A DNA stretch of 51,285 bases, from NCBI GenBank assembly GCA_004299065.1, contig SIHH01000005.1, positions 1 to 51,285 on the forward strand. The letters run 5' to 3'. A program made the translations under genes and the position numbers. Under the pieces are notes generated by a model. That model did not search any database. It was not told the DNA's origin and saw only the letters and a program-made list of their open reading frames with translations. Numbering within the stretch: position 1 is the stretch's first letter; each line of letters begins with the position of its first letter. Positions 8,673 through 17,131 of this stretch are shown one piece after another. Source of the stretch: Phormidium sp. SL48-SHIP (GTDB taxonomy: Bacteria; Cyanobacteriota; Cyanobacteriia; Cyanobacteriales; Geitlerinemataceae).

Positions 8673-9806
8673 ATGGATTTGTCTCCCTATTTATTATTTG
8701 ACATTAATCGCAACCATTATGCGATTCACGCCAGTGTTGTCGAGGAAGTCTTTTTTCTCCCGGAACTGACTCCCATTGCCGAAGCTCCCCGAGACATTGT
8801 GGGAATGTTCAACCTGCGCGGAACCATTGTTCCGGTGTTCGATCTTCCCCGTCGTTTAGGACACCGCCGTCAGCGTTATCAGTTAAGCGACAGCTTAATC
8901 ACCATTAACCAAGGAGACACAGTTTTAACCTTTCTCGTCAATCATGTCCGAGAAATTGTCCAAATCAATCCTAACGACATTACCCATAAATTTGCCTATC
9001 AGGATGCAGATGAGTCCTCAGGAAATCCAGATTCATCAACCGCTGAATCTTCAACTCTGCCAGCCAAGCATCTGCAACGCCATAAACGTTTTTTAAAAGG
9101 AGTCGTTGAATTTGAAAATCGTTTAGTTGCCATTCTCGATGAACAGGTCATTCTCCGCGAAGTCCGTCAAAAAATCCCCCAAGACGAAGAGTTGGCCGAT
9201 GAATCTGGTAATATCCTTGAACCGGCCGAAGCTGAACCCGACCAGGTTCAATTTTGCCCCGAGGCCACGCTTGAAGAACAAGATATCTTCCGTCAACGGG
9301 CCAACAGCTTACGCATTCCCACTGAAACGGCAGACTTAAAACAAGTCTTGTCCTTAGCCGTGGTGGCATTAGAAGGGGAGTATTTTGGCATTGACTTACA
9401 GCTTGTGCGTGAGTTTACGGATTTGCGTAACGTGACACCCATCCCCTGCTGTCCCCCCCATGTGGTGGGGAATATGAATCTACGGGGTGAAATCCTCACG
9501 TTAGTCCGCATTAACGACTTTCTAAACCTTCAGCCAACGTTATCGGACGACGATCCCAGCCAAATGTCAAGCCAACGAGCGGTGGTGGTACAAGTTGAGG
9601 ATATGGTGGTGGGGATTACCGTCGATGAAGTTTTCGATGTGACACCTGTTGATCCCACTCAAATCTCGCCGATGCCCACGGCCATTCGAGCGAGTTCGGA
9701 TGAGTACTTGCAAGGTACAATTCTTTATGAGGCAACAGCCCTGACGATTTTAGATATCTGCAAACTACTCAGTCAGGGTAAATTAGTTGTGGATGAAGAA
9801 CCCTAG
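8673..9806 (+). CDS. Double-domain CheW-like chemotaxis coupling protein
   Basis: A 377-aa protein with two CheW-like SH3-type modules. The first (about 1-165) has LLFDINRNHYAIHASVVEEV and MFNLRGTIVPVFDLP. The second (about 215-370) has LEGEYFGIDLQLVREFTDL, MNLRGEILTLVRINDFL and VVQVEDMVVGITVDEVFDV. An acidic linker separates them. CheW domains link receptors to the CheA kinase; tandem CheW proteins can build hexagonal arrays or act as independent adaptors. The short gap after cheR suggests one operon. The partner kinase and receptor must be encoded elsewhere. Confidence 0.9.
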   Translation: MDLSPYLLFDINRNHYAIHASVVEEVFFLPELTPIAEAPRDIVGMFNLRGTIVPVFDLPRRLGHRRQRYQLSDSLITINQGDTVLTFLVNHVREIVQINPNDITHKFAYQDADESSGNPDSSTAESSTLPAKHLQRHKRFLKGVVEFENRLVAILDEQVILREVRQKIPQDEELADESGNILEPAEAEPDQVQFCPEATLEEQDIFRQRANSLRIPTETADLKQVLSLAVVALEGEYFGIDLQLVREFTDLRNVTPIPCCPPHVVGNMNLRGEILTLVRINDFLNLQPTLSDDDPSQMSSQRAVVVQVEDMVVGITVDEVFDVTPVDPTQISPMPTAIRASSDEYLQGTILYEATALTILDICKLLSQGKLVVDEEP

Positions 9807-9844
9807 TTGTTTAATTTAGTCGGTTCAGCGGACTATTTCAGCGA

Positions 9845-11407
9845 ATGGGCAAGGCCCGTCTCTCTAGCGACTACCGTTTAAATACCTCAGTGCAGCATCG
9901 CCAAACCTATGGGCAATTCTTTACTCCCCCAGCTTTGGCAAAACTCATGTTGAAATGGGTAATTCAGCCGCAACCGCAAATCATCTTAGATCCTGCTTTT
10001 GGTTTGGGTATCTTTTACCGACAATTTTTGACGTTGCAAGGAGATAATCCGGCGTTATCTTCACAATTTTTTGGCTATGATATCGACCGGTTGATTCTGT
10101 CCTACTGCCAAGATATCGCATCGGACTTATCTTTAATACTTGTCAATGCGGATTATTTAACTGCGGATATTGCTGGGGTAGATGCTATTATTTGCAACCC
10201 ACCTTATATGAGGTTTCAAAAGTTTTCTGATCGAACGTCGATTCTCGCTGATTTGGAGATAAAGCTGGGCTATAAACTCCCTGGTCATTCTAATCTTGCT
10301 TCCCTATTTCTTGTGAAGTCTTTGGCTGAACTCAATCCGGGAGGTCGCCTTGCTTTTTTGATGCCGTTTGAGTTTTTTAATACAGGATATGGAATCCCAG
10401 TCAAACAAAATTTAGTGGAAAATAATCTGCTAAAACATATTATTTTAATCAAGAATGAGCGAGATTTATTTCCTGATGCTTTGACGACAATTTGTCTTTT
10501 ATTATGTGAAAATAATGGTCAAGATGAGTTGATTAAATTCAGTCATATTACAACTCAGGAAAACCTCGATGAGATTGATGATCTAAGCCAGCTTGAGTAC
10601 AGTCAACGTGCAGCGGCTCAGTTGCCCTCACAGCAAAAATGGTCACCGCTTTTGGAGTCTCCTCGGGATAGTCATATGATTCCGGAGGGGTTTTATGATT
10701 TGTCGAGTTATGGTGCATTTAAACGCGGAATTGCGACCGGAGCCAATGCTTTTTTTATTCTCAAACCTTCTCGGGTTAAAGAGCTTAATTTAGCGGCAGA
10801 CTGTTGCTCTCCTTGTATTTCTAAAAGCCATCAAATTCAAGACTTTGTTTTAACAGATGATGGCTTTTTTCGGCTCGTTCAATCTGACCAAGCTGTCTAT
10901 TGTTTGAATGTTCTAACGACGAGTCATCCTGAAGTTAAAGCCTATATTGAGTTTGGGGAACGCTGTCGGTTTCATCAGCGGTATCTGACGAAACGGCGAC
11001 ATCCTTGGTATAAATTGGAAACACGCCAGCCTGCTCCTTTATTAGTGGGCGTCTTTCATCGAGGTCGTTTTAAGGTGATTCGTAATTTTTCGGATGCCCT
11101 AAATTTAACCTGTTTTCATGGGTTTTATCCAAATCTGTTGGGACTGAATTGGCTTGATCACATTTTTGTCTATTTCATTAGTGATCTCGGCCAGAAGCTG
11201 GTTAAACTCAATCAACGTCAGTATGGGAATCGTTTAGATAAGTTTGAACCGGGAGATTTAAACCAAAGCCGGGTTCCGAACCCGGAGCAGTTGGGGAGTT
11301 TGGATAAGGCGGCGGTGGCCAGGGTTCTTAAGCTGGCTGAGGTGGATCGGTTTGGGGCGATCGCCTTAAGTAATCAGCTCATGGACACGATCTCTCGGGG
11401 CCATTAG
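9845..11407 (+). CDS. N6-adenine DNA methyltransferase, TaqI/Eco57I-like, apparently without a restriction partner
   Basis: A 520-aa gamma-class amino-methyltransferase. It has [16 protein letters not shown] (the motif X region) near 20-35, motif [12 protein letters not shown] at 47-57 and catalytic motif IV NPPY at 118-121, then MRFQKF. The C-terminal half has the layout of a TaqI-like target-recognition domain and ends [12 protein letters not shown]. Methylates adenine in an unknown DNA site. No nuclease domain or neighbouring endonuclease gene is visible, so it is either an orphan or type IIG-like relic. The gene is visibly more A/T-rich than its neighbours and contains HIP1 only at its very end, which suggests transfer. 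It overlaps aat tail to tail by four bases. Confidence 0.88.
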   Translation: MGKARLSSDYRLNTSVQHRQTYGQFFTPPALAKLMLKWVIQPQPQIILDPAFGLGIFYRQFLTLQGDNPALSSQFFGYDIDRLILSYCQDIASDLSLILVNADYLTADIAGVDAIICNPPYMRFQKFSDRTSILADLEIKLGYKLPGHSNLASLFLVKSLAELNPGGRLAFLMPFEFFNTGYGIPVKQNLVENNLLKHIILIKNERDLFPDALTTICLLLCENNGQDELIKFSHITTQENLDEIDDLSQLEYSQRAAAQLPSQQKWSPLLESPRDSHMIPEGFYDLSSYGAFKRGIATGANAFFILKPSRVKELNLAADCCSPCISKSHQIQDFVLTDDGFFRLVQSDQAVYCLNVLTTSHPEVKAYIEFGERCRFHQRYLTKRRHPWYKLETRQPAPLLVGVFHRGRFKVIRNFSDALNLTCFHGFYPNLLGLNWLDHIFVYFISDLGQKLVKLNQRQYGNRLDKFEPGDLNQSRVPNPEQLGSLDKAAVARVLKLAEVDRFGAIALSNQLMDTISRGH

Positions 11408-12000
11408 TCAACAAACTTACGGGGACGGAGAATGGCACGACGCAGTAGTAACTTATACTCAGGATCATCAATAATGTGCGCGCCAAAACGAGAGAGATGG
11501 GGATTCATCAGTTGTGCGTCGAATAAGTCAAATTCCCGTTGACGCAGATGCTCAACTAATTTCACCATAGCAACTTTTGAGCCATCGGAAATGTTAAAAA
11601 ACATGGATTCGCCAATAAAAGCGGCACCGATGGCGATGCCGAGGATTCCGCCGGCGAGGCGATCGCCCTGCCAGGTTTCAAAACTATGAGCCCAACCCAC
11701 TTTATGGAGGGCCAGATAAATCTCTTTGAGTTCCGGGGAAATCCAGGTGGTTTCTCGGTTCGCACAGCCTTCGACGACGGCGGGAAAGTCTCGGTTAATG
11801 GCGACGCTGAACCGTTCTTGGTTGAGAACCCGTCGCAGGGATTTAGGATATCGGAAGCGAGAACCCAGGGGAATTAGGGTCCGTTCGTTGCTGCAATACC
11901 AACCGAGACGTCCGGCCGCTTCGTCATCGTCGTCATCGTTGGTCATGAGGAAATACCCTTGGGAGTAGCCTCGAATAATATGGGTTAAATCAGTGTTCAT
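11404..12000 (-). CDS. aat: Leucyl/phenylalanyl-tRNA--protein transferase
   Basis: Transfers Leu or Phe from aminoacyl-tRNA to N-terminal Arg or Lys of proteins, marking them for ClpS-ClpAP type N-degron degradation. The 198-aa sequence shows the family blocks [73 protein letters not shown] and [23 protein letters not shown] run near residue 23 is an acidic insert. ATG at 12000. Convergent with, and overlapping by four bases, the DNA methyltransferase. Confidence 0.95.
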   Translation of the reverse strand: MNTDLTHIIRGYSQGYFLMTNDDDDDEAAGRLGWYCSNERTLIPLGSRFRYPKSLRRVLNQERFSVAINRDFPAVVEGCANRETTWISPELKEIYLALHKVGWAHSFETWQGDRLAGGILGIAIGAAFIGESMFFNISDGSKVAMVKLVEHLRQREFDLFDAQLMNPHLSRFGAHIIDDPEYKLLLRRAILRPRKFVD

Positions 12001-12146
12001 TGCTGTTTAGACAGACAGCAGCTAAGGCTTTGGCAAGAGGGGACTGGCTAGTCAGGGGAAACGCGCTACAATGTCTGGAATGATGTGGTCATAACGTCGA
12101 AAAAGACGTTCCCAAGCGTCGCTGAATACACAACACAAGTTTACAA

Positions 12147-12494
12147 ATGGTATCAGATTCTCCGACCCCTCAACCAATCCGACCTGTCACGTTGCCGCCT
12201 GTGGAGAACCCAACTCAGGAAGGGCGATGGCTCAAAGATAGTCTACACCGCTGGCTCGATGAGGAGTTTATTCCTGAAGCGGTCAATGGTGAGATTGCTG
12301 AACGTGCTACTCGTGTGTATGTGCGACAGCGTATTGAGGGTGAGAATGATGTGGGGTCGTTGGTGTTGGCGATTGTGACGGAAATGCAGTCGTTTGATTT
12401 CTCGGAAAGCTTTTTTGGGGAGTTTGCGATCGCCAACGCGGTCAGTGATCTACTCCTCGATAGCTTAGGGGTCGATCGCTGTTGCGGTTCGTGA
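12147..12494 (+). CDS. Conserved hypothetical cyanobacterial protein (115 aa)
   Basis: Small soluble acidic protein, proline-rich for the first 25 residues and then predicted helical (LKDSLHRWLDEEFIPEAVNGEIAERATRVYVRQR). I recognise the general pattern as one recurring in cyanobacteria but know no function. No membrane segment or signal peptide. ATG at 12147. It converges on rpsN; no operon partner. Confidence 0.7.
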   Translation: MVSDSPTPQPIRPVTLPPVENPTQEGRWLKDSLHRWLDEEFIPEAVNGEIAERATRVYVRQRIEGENDVGSLVLAIVTEMQSFDFSESFFGEFAIANAVSDLLLDSLGVDRCCGS

Positions 12495-12545
12495 GTCTCG
12501 ATGGCAAAACCGGGCAAGATTTGAGGTGATCTCAGCAAAAACGGC

Positions 12546-12592
12546 AAAAAAAACAGGGGTACGGCAGACGATATCAACGCCAGCGTCACCCC
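12546..12592 (-). terminator. Rho-independent terminator of rpsN
   Basis: Read on the minus strand, GGGGT, a one-base bulge and ACG pair with CGT and ACCCC across a 20-base loop, followed by TG and eight T residues (plus-strand A run 12546-12553). It lies 20 bases after the rpsN stop. Confidence 0.75.
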
Positions 12593-12611
12593 CATCTTGA
12601 CGGTCAAACGA

Positions 12612-12914
12612 TTACCAACTGGATTTGACGAGTCCGGGGAGGAGTCCTTCGTGGGCCATTTCCCGCAGTTGGTTGCGACAGAGACCAAAGTCCCGGTAGT
12701 AACCCCGAGGACGACCGGTGGCCCAGCAACGGTTACGAACCCGAGTGCGGGAACTGTTGCGAGGGAGCTGTTGTAGCTTGCGGTGAATTTCCATTTTCTC
12801 CCGCTGGTTGGGCGCGGTGCGGAACTGTTCTTTTAATTCAGCACGCAGGTCGGCGTATTTTTCGACGAGTTGTTTGCGCTTCTTGTGACGCTCGATGGAG
12901 CTTTTCTTAGCCAT
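12612..12914 (-). CDS. rpsN: 30S ribosomal protein S14
   Basis: 100-aa S14 of the long, zinc-free (C-minus) type found in cyanobacteria and plastids. It starts [16 protein letters not shown] and ends [27 protein letters not shown], with the signature [12 protein letters not shown] in the middle. It binds 16S rRNA in the head of the small subunit. The ATG at 12914 gives the canonical N-terminus; a longer in-frame reading to 13028 is not conserved-looking. Stand-alone gene with its own terminator. Confidence 0.97.
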   Translation of the reverse strand: MAKKSSIERHKKRKQLVEKYADLRAELKEQFRTAPNQREKMEIHRKLQQLPRNSSRTRVRNRCWATGRPRGYYRDFGLCRNQLREMAHEGLLPGLVKSSW

Positions 12915-13056
12915 GAAAAAATTGTTCTCTGCTTCTGTGCAAGACACCAAACTACCATTATAGGCGATCGCCCCCGGAATGGGAATGGGAGCGCTCGCCT
13001 CTCGATCAGGTAATGATGGCTGAGTCACGACTCAAACGACTGACAGGAGTGAGGGC

Positions 13057-13629
13057 CTAGTCATAGAGACGCAAGCGGTCACAGCCAATCACTTGTCCAG
13101 TTTGGCCGTTTTCGTCTGCATAGGCCGTGACATTAAAGTTATAGGGGCCTGGCATTCTAGGATTGCGATCAGGACTCAGGGCCAGGGTGACTGTTTCTCC
13201 AGGGGAGACTGGGGTGTCAAAGACGACGCTAACCATCCCTTCATCGAGGTTGTGGGAGACGGAAGCCAGGTCAACGGAGTCACCGGGATTGTCCTGGGTT
13301 CCGAGGAAACTCTCAGTGTCATCGGTTTGATACTCCCAGGACATTTCGGGGGACATTTCGGGGCCTTGTAATTCGATGTCAACTCGGGCTAAGGGTTCCC
13401 CGGCGTCTTCAGGCAGGCGGATGGTGAAGAAATGGGTATCATGCCAACTGCCGGTTGTATGGGAACTGCTGCTAATGTTCTCTAAGGCCGGTGGATGCTC
13501 AAATTGGTGACTGCCATCACCGACTTCAACCGCTCGGGCCATACCGCCCAAGGCCATTGACCCCAGCCAAATCCCCGAAAGTCCTGCAATGATGATGTTT
13601 TTGGGGTTGTTGGGTTTGGTGAAAATCAT
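13057..13629 (-). CDS. Secreted DUF2808-family protein
   Basis: 190 aa with a clear signal peptide: positive N-terminus, hydrophobic IIIAGLSGIWLGSMALGGM and an ARA cleavage site near residue 33. The mature part is an all-beta DUF2808 domain with HDTHFFTIRLPEDAGEPLARVDIEL and a C-terminal MPGPYNFNVTAYADENG block. The family is nearly confined to cyanobacteria and has no established function; periplasmic or cell-surface location is inferred from the signal peptide. Monocistronic. Confidence 0.85.
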   Translation of the reverse strand: MIFTKPNNPKNIIIAGLSGIWLGSMALGGMARAVEVGDGSHQFEHPPALENISSSSHTTGSWHDTHFFTIRLPEDAGEPLARVDIELQGPEMSPEMSWEYQTDDTESFLGTQDNPGDSVDLASVSHNLDEGMVSVVFDTPVSPGETVTLALSPDRNPRMPGPYNFNVTAYADENGQTGQVIGCDRLRLYD

Positions 13630-13932
13630 ATGGATAATTTATTGCTCGGTTGTATTCGCACTAATCCTAGTTTAGGTAAATCGAGCCGGCAGGACATCTT
13701 CCAAAATAGAGAGTTTAAACGGCGGATTAGAGAACCTTAACCTGGACTTTACCTAACGCTCGTCTCTCTAATCGTCTATCCAAAGTATGAACAAACGTAT
13801 CTTAATCTAAAGCTTGATTGCGATTTGGGGCGGTAGAGCGGGATTGGGCAGAGGTGGATGATACCGTTGAATCCATGGTTAGCCGTCTCAACGGCGCCTC
13901 GGTTGCAAGCGGCGTTTTAATCATTCGGAATT
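13630..13932. other. Gene-free stretch with two inverted repeats
   Basis: About 300 bases between divergently oriented genes, so promoters for both sides should be here. Visible structures are a 9-bp inverted repeat, GATTAGAGA at 13725-13733 with TCTCTAATC at 13765-13773, and a 7-bp hairpin, CCGTTGA at 13864-13870 with TCAACGG at 13888-13894, which ends 38 bases before the next start codon. No recognisable promoter pair. Confidence 0.5.
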
Positions 13933-14109
13933 ATGTATAACAAAAACACGAAACAAGATCCCTTGGTGGCAGCAGTGACGGCAGCGTTGGGAGCGGGAGT
14001 AGCCACCTCATTTGCGGTCAGTCAAGGTCAAAGTCCCTGGCTGGCGTTGGGGATTACCCTTTTTGCAGCGGCTTTGGCGCTGGTTCTCGATCGCCTCGGT
14101 GTGGTGTAG
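13933..14109 (+). CDS. Small membrane protein, 58 aa
   Basis: ATG at 13933 to TAG at 14107-14109 encodes MYNKNTKQDPLVAAVTAALG and so on: a short charged N-terminus, an Ala/Gly-rich hydrophobic segment (about 11-30), a short SQGQSPW turn and a second hydrophobic stretch (about 37-52), ending LDRLGVV. This is compatible with a two-helix membrane hairpin. Codon use is like the neighbours, with GATCGC near the end. No function recognised and no convincing Shine-Dalgarno. The stop is followed by an imperfect 13-base tandem repeat (CCTCGTGGTGTAG). Confidence 0.6.
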   Translation: MYNKNTKQDPLVAAVTAALGAGVATSFAVSQGQSPWLALGITLFAAALALVLDRLGVV

Positions 14110-14202
14110 CCTCGTGGTGTAGCCTCGTGGTGTCATCTCGGGGGTGTTATCTCGCGGATGGGCGATCGCTCTCAATCTTGTTCGATCAACCTTGCTAGGA
14201 TG

Positions 14203-14272
14203 GAAAGATGTCAAATTCTGGATCTTCGCAGACGACGAGTTCGTCATCTGGATCTAGGATCTGACATCTTTC
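14203..14272. promoter_or_regulatory. 70-nt imperfect hairpin in the leader of the peptidoglycan-binding gene
   Basis: GAAAGATGTCA at 14203-14213 pairs perfectly with TGACATCTTTC at 14262-14272. After one mismatch, 14215-14225 pair with 14250-14260 (seven to eight Watson-Crick plus G-U pairs), and GACGA at 14231-14235 pairs with TCGTC at 14241-14245 around a five-base loop. The 3' end lies 62 bases before the next start codon. There is no T-run, so it is not an obvious terminator. It could be a leader structure, a small RNA or a remnant miniature element. Confidence 0.6.
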
Positions 14273-14334
14273 TACTTTGCTTTCGTCCTAGGATTTTCCC
14301 CTACAGCGTTCTCGGCGTGTCACCTCAAATCACC

Positions 14335-15531
14335 ATGTCTCACTTTCCTCTCCTGAGTCACCGGTTCTCCTCGATACCGGGGCCAACGGTTATCGTCCTG
14401 ATGAGTTTAATGCTTTGGGGGGGAACTGGCCGATCTCAGGTGGTACGAGCGTCGGTTCCTGGCCTGGATGGGTCGGATCTCGGACGCGAGGCGATCGCCC
14501 AACCCCTAGCCCAAACCACAGAGATTCTACAATTCGCCGATACTGGGGATGATGTGGCTGAAGTGCAACTGTTGCTGACCGAATTTGGTTACTTCACAGA
14601 ACCCGTCAGTGGCTTCTTCGGTCGAGAAACCCGAACGGCGGTGGCGGACTTTCAGGAAGATGCGGGACTCCCCGTGAATGGACGTGTTGATCGCGAGACG
14701 CGACGAGCCTTATTTGGGGAGTCAGTCTCTGAGAGACTGTTTTCATCCAATCGCTGGTTGTCGTATGGAGATCCGGTTCTCATGCGCGGCGATGAGACCG
14801 CAATTGTGGCCGAGTTACAGGCCGCCCTCAATGAGATTGGTTTAGGACCGATTCCAGAAGATAGCGTTTATGGCAATCAAACGGCGGCGGCGGTGCGGGA
14901 CTTTCAGCGTCGTTATGGGATTGATGCGCCGGTGTTGGGAGAACTCGATCGCCGCACCGCGTTGATTTTATCGGGAGTCCTCGAAGGTCGTATTCCCCCC
15001 CCTGAGGCTCGGATCGAACTGAGTCGGGGAGATATGGGCTTTGAGGTGCATGAGTTGCAACGGGTGTTGTCTCAAACACGACGCCCTCAAGGAGATACCT
15101 ATTTTGCGGACTCGCCAACGGGGTTTTATGGTTCGATTACGGAAGGGGCCGTCCGGGCCTATCAGCGGGATAATAATCTGGCGGCGACTGGGATCGCTAC
15201 GGAACGGACGTTAGAGCGCTTGTTTGCGGGACATCGCTATGTGGTGGTGGTTCCTTTTCGTCCAAATCGCTCCCGGTTGGGAGAGATGAATCGGGTTCGC
15301 AGTGCGATCGCCCGTCTCGATGATTTACCGGGACTGCGGCCCCAGGCGTTGCGCTTCTATGATGATCGCCGGGGTCCCTATATTGATGCGGGTTGGTATC
15401 GTCAGCGAGATGAGGCTGAGGCCCGAGTGGCGGCATTGCGCGATCGTGGCCTGATGAATGCTCGGGTTGAACACTTTAATGATCTCTTTGCTCGGATGCG
15501 TTTGTCTCAGGCAGATTTGGGAACCCGATAG
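14335..15531 (+). CDS. Secreted protein with three peptidoglycan-binding domains and a SPOR-like C-terminus
   Basis: 398 aa from the ATG at 14335. A hydrophobic segment IPGPTVIVLMSLMLWGG near 15-35 looks like a signal peptide or anchor. Three PG_binding_1 modules follow: GDDVAEVQLLLTEFGYFTEPVSGFFG, ETAIVAELQAALNEIGLGPI with AAVRDFQRRYGI, and GFEVHELQRVLSQ with AVRAYQRDNNLAATG. The last 80 residues (YVVVVPFRPNRSRLGEMNRVR to ARVAALRDRGLMNARVEHF) look like a SPOR domain, which binds denuded glycan strands. A role in cell-wall attachment or septal peptidoglycan is inferred. No catalytic domain is visible. An in-frame start at 14158 would read through the hairpin and is rejected. Confidence 0.86.
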   Translation: MSHFPLLSHRFSSIPGPTVIVLMSLMLWGGTGRSQVVRASVPGLDGSDLGREAIAQPLAQTTEILQFADTGDDVAEVQLLLTEFGYFTEPVSGFFGRETRTAVADFQEDAGLPVNGRVDRETRRALFGESVSERLFSSNRWLSYGDPVLMRGDETAIVAELQAALNEIGLGPIPEDSVYGNQTAAAVRDFQRRYGIDAPVLGELDRRTALILSGVLEGRIPPPEARIELSRGDMGFEVHELQRVLSQTRRPQGDTYFADSPTGFYGSITEGAVRAYQRDNNLAATGIATERTLERLFAGHRYVVVVPFRPNRSRLGEMNRVRSAIARLDDLPGLRPQALRFYDDRRGPYIDAGWYRQRDEAEARVAALRDRGLMNARVEHFNDLFARMRLSQADLGTR

Positions 15532-15590
15532 AGGAAATTGGATCGCAAGAGCTCGAAGGTAAGGAATTTGGCTGCTTTCGTACTACGTCT

Positions 15591-15628
15591 AAAGCCTGTG
15601 TCATGGCTGGAACGATGACACAGGCTTT
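15591..15628. terminator. Bidirectional terminator, 14-bp perfect inverted repeat
   Basis: AAAGCCTGTGTCAT at 15591-15604 and ATGACACAGGCTTT at 15615-15628 form a perfect 14-bp stem with a 10-base loop. It lies between a plus-strand gene and the 3' end of a minus-strand gene, where a shared terminator is expected. Confidence 0.8.
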
Positions 15629-15634
15629 GACATT

Positions 15635-16093
15635 TTAGGGATTTGAGGAATTGGCTTTTTTCGGGCGGCCGCCTTTTTTGCCATTTTCACGGGCGGCTTG
15701 GCGTTTAGCCGTAGAGGTGTTTTGACCACCTTTACGGCCCAGTTCGGCCATCCAGTTACGAGTCCCGAACATACCTTGAACCAGAGCAGGTAGGCTGAAG
15801 TCTGCATCCAGGCTCTCCCAATGCAAACTTTGACCATTACCGCCAAGCCATACATCGTCGAGTTGTTCCGGTGTGGCGGTGTCTAACCCTTGAGCCAAAT
15901 GGGGCGGAAAAGCAAAAATTGCCCCATTTTTCAGGTGAACTTCCACGAGGTTACGCTCTCGGTTATATTTCACGCTCTCAGCACGAGGGCCGTCTTCCGC
16001 TAAGGCGGCCTCGGCTTCAGCTTCGGCAATTTCTGCGGCTAATGCCTCTTCGGTGAACTCAAAGTCCCAGGTTTGTTGCCATTGGTTAGCCAT
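15635..16093 (-). CDS. DUF2442-family protein with basic, AT-hook-like tail
   Basis: 152 aa. Residues 1-30 form an acidic helix, residues about 40-95 match DUF2442 (ESVKYNRERNLVEVHLKNGAIFAFPP ... EQLDDVWLGGNGQSLHW), and the tail is basic: GRKGGQNTSTAKRQAARENGKKGGRPKK, with an AT-hook-like GGRPKK. DUF2442 genes usually sit next to a DUF4160 gene and the pair is often described as toxin-antitoxin-like. Here the DUF4160 gene lies immediately upstream and is broken. Strong Shine-Dalgarno GGGAGGA is five bases before the ATG, inside the end of that gene (8-base overlap). Confidence 0.82.
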   Translation of the reverse strand: MANQWQQTWDFEFTEEALAAEIAEAEAEAALAEDGPRAESVKYNRERNLVEVHLKNGAIFAFPPHLAQGLDTATPEQLDDVWLGGNGQSLHWESLDADFSLPALVQGMFGTRNWMAELGRKGGQNTSTAKRQAARENGKKGGRPKKANSSNP

Positions 16094-16361
16094 GGATATC
16101 CTCCCACCTGCTTAAAAATTCCTGTTGATGTTGGGCGACGAGTTTGAGGGCAGCGATCGCATCCTTATTGGTGATGCTGCGATCTTTTTTGGATGAGTTT
16201 CGGGCGTTGATCCTCATTTCCAATTGCGATTTTCATGTCTGGCTGATTCCCCTTCCGTCCGGGGAAGACGTGAACATGGGCTGGTTGATGGTCATTAGTA
16301 TAGATATATACAGTGAACTTGGAGTCGTTATAGATTTTCGGTATAGTGTTTTAATTTTCAT
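16086..16361 (-). pseudogene. DUF4160 gene broken by two compensating frameshifts
   Basis: Three reading frames must be joined to read a DUF4160 protein. From ATG at 16361: MKIKTLYR. After a missing base in an A4 run near 16332-16336 the text continues KIYNDSKFTVYIYTNDHQP, with AHVHVFPG (the family NDHxPxHVHV motif). After one extra base in an A6 run near 16185-16190 it continues DRSITNKDAIAALKLVAQHQ ... RWEDIHG, ending TAA within the first codons of the DUF2442 gene. Each frame alone stops early. The restored product would be about 92 aa. Either a genuine decayed gene, homopolymer sequencing errors, or slippage-dependent expression. Confidence 0.75.
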
Positions 16362-16610
16362 AGCTAGATAATCAATAAGTATTAGGTGCTTGGTTTAGCT
16401 TGGATATTGAGAAAAGCTTACTCAACACTTTAAATGAGCTTCCCCCGTAAACTATAACCCATCGCTTGGGTTTCTGTGACGGCCACAATCAGACGTGAAC
16501 CCGGCTCGAATAATCCTGCCCACCCCCCCAACCCTCAATATGTCTTTGCTCGCAGGTCTTCGTCCCAGGTAGAGTTGAGACATCATTCATTTAACGGAAG
16601 AACCGTCACC

Positions 16611-16940
16611 ATGTCTCGTGATTTAAATCCCGCAACTCCCTATCGAGGCGCTGAAGCCATCGAAGGCGCGATCGCCCGAGGAGTGGATCTCGATGGAACC
16701 CCCATTCCCAACTCCCAACTCGAACTGTATCGAACCGTCATGGAACTCGAAGCTGGGCGGCCTCGCAGTGGTGTCACCAAAACCCTGCGCGATCGCATCG
16801 TCCGCATCGGCTGTAAACACTTCCCTCCCAGGGAACTCAACCGACTCCTCCAGGATGCTGAGTTTGTCCCCCTCACCCCCCAAGAGACAGACTTTTTTTA
16901 TCCCAATCATGCCAACTCACCCCAAAAAAGCTCTCTCTAA
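16611..16940 (+). CDS. Small hypothetical protein upstream of HCP (109 aa)
   Basis: The ATG at 16611 (MSRDLNPATPYRGAEAIEGA) is preferred; an in-frame start at 16476 adds 45 residues of low-quality sequence. The protein is hydrophilic and mostly helical, with repeated charged segments (LELYRTVMELEAGRPRSG, KTLRDRIVRIGCKHFPPREL), and ends ETDFFYPNHANSPQKSSL. No domain, signal peptide or membrane segment recognised. It points toward the HCP gene 190 bases downstream, too far to be sure of an operon. Confidence 0.6.
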   Translation: MSRDLNPATPYRGAEAIEGAIARGVDLDGTPIPNSQLELYRTVMELEAGRPRSGVTKTLRDRIVRIGCKHFPPRELNRLLQDAEFVPLTPQETDFFYPNHANSPQKSSL

Positions 16941-17131
16941 AGACGGAGTGAGACCTCGCTCGTCACTGATTAGGCTACAGGTGGCTTAATGATTCGTTAA
17001 GTTTCCAGTGTGATCGCGATCGCACCCTCCATTCAAATTCCTGACTTCGTTGATTTGTAAATTTTATTTGCGGTTTATGAAGTTAGGTTGCAAAATGGAA
17101 CTAATCGGTTGACAAAAGTAGAGTAACTACC

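Noticed and set aside
12000-12072. A promoter with TTGGCA and TACAAT upstream of the 115-aa gene
   Set aside because: The spacing is about 31 bases, far from 17, so the pair is probably chance.
14158-14334. Longer reading of the peptidoglycan-binding gene
   Set aside because: It would translate the 70-nt hairpin and put 59 Arg/Cys-rich residues before the signal peptide.
17109-17114. TTGACA box just upstream of the HCP gene
   Set aside because: It lies only 18 bases before the start codon, leaving no room for a -10 box and transcription start.
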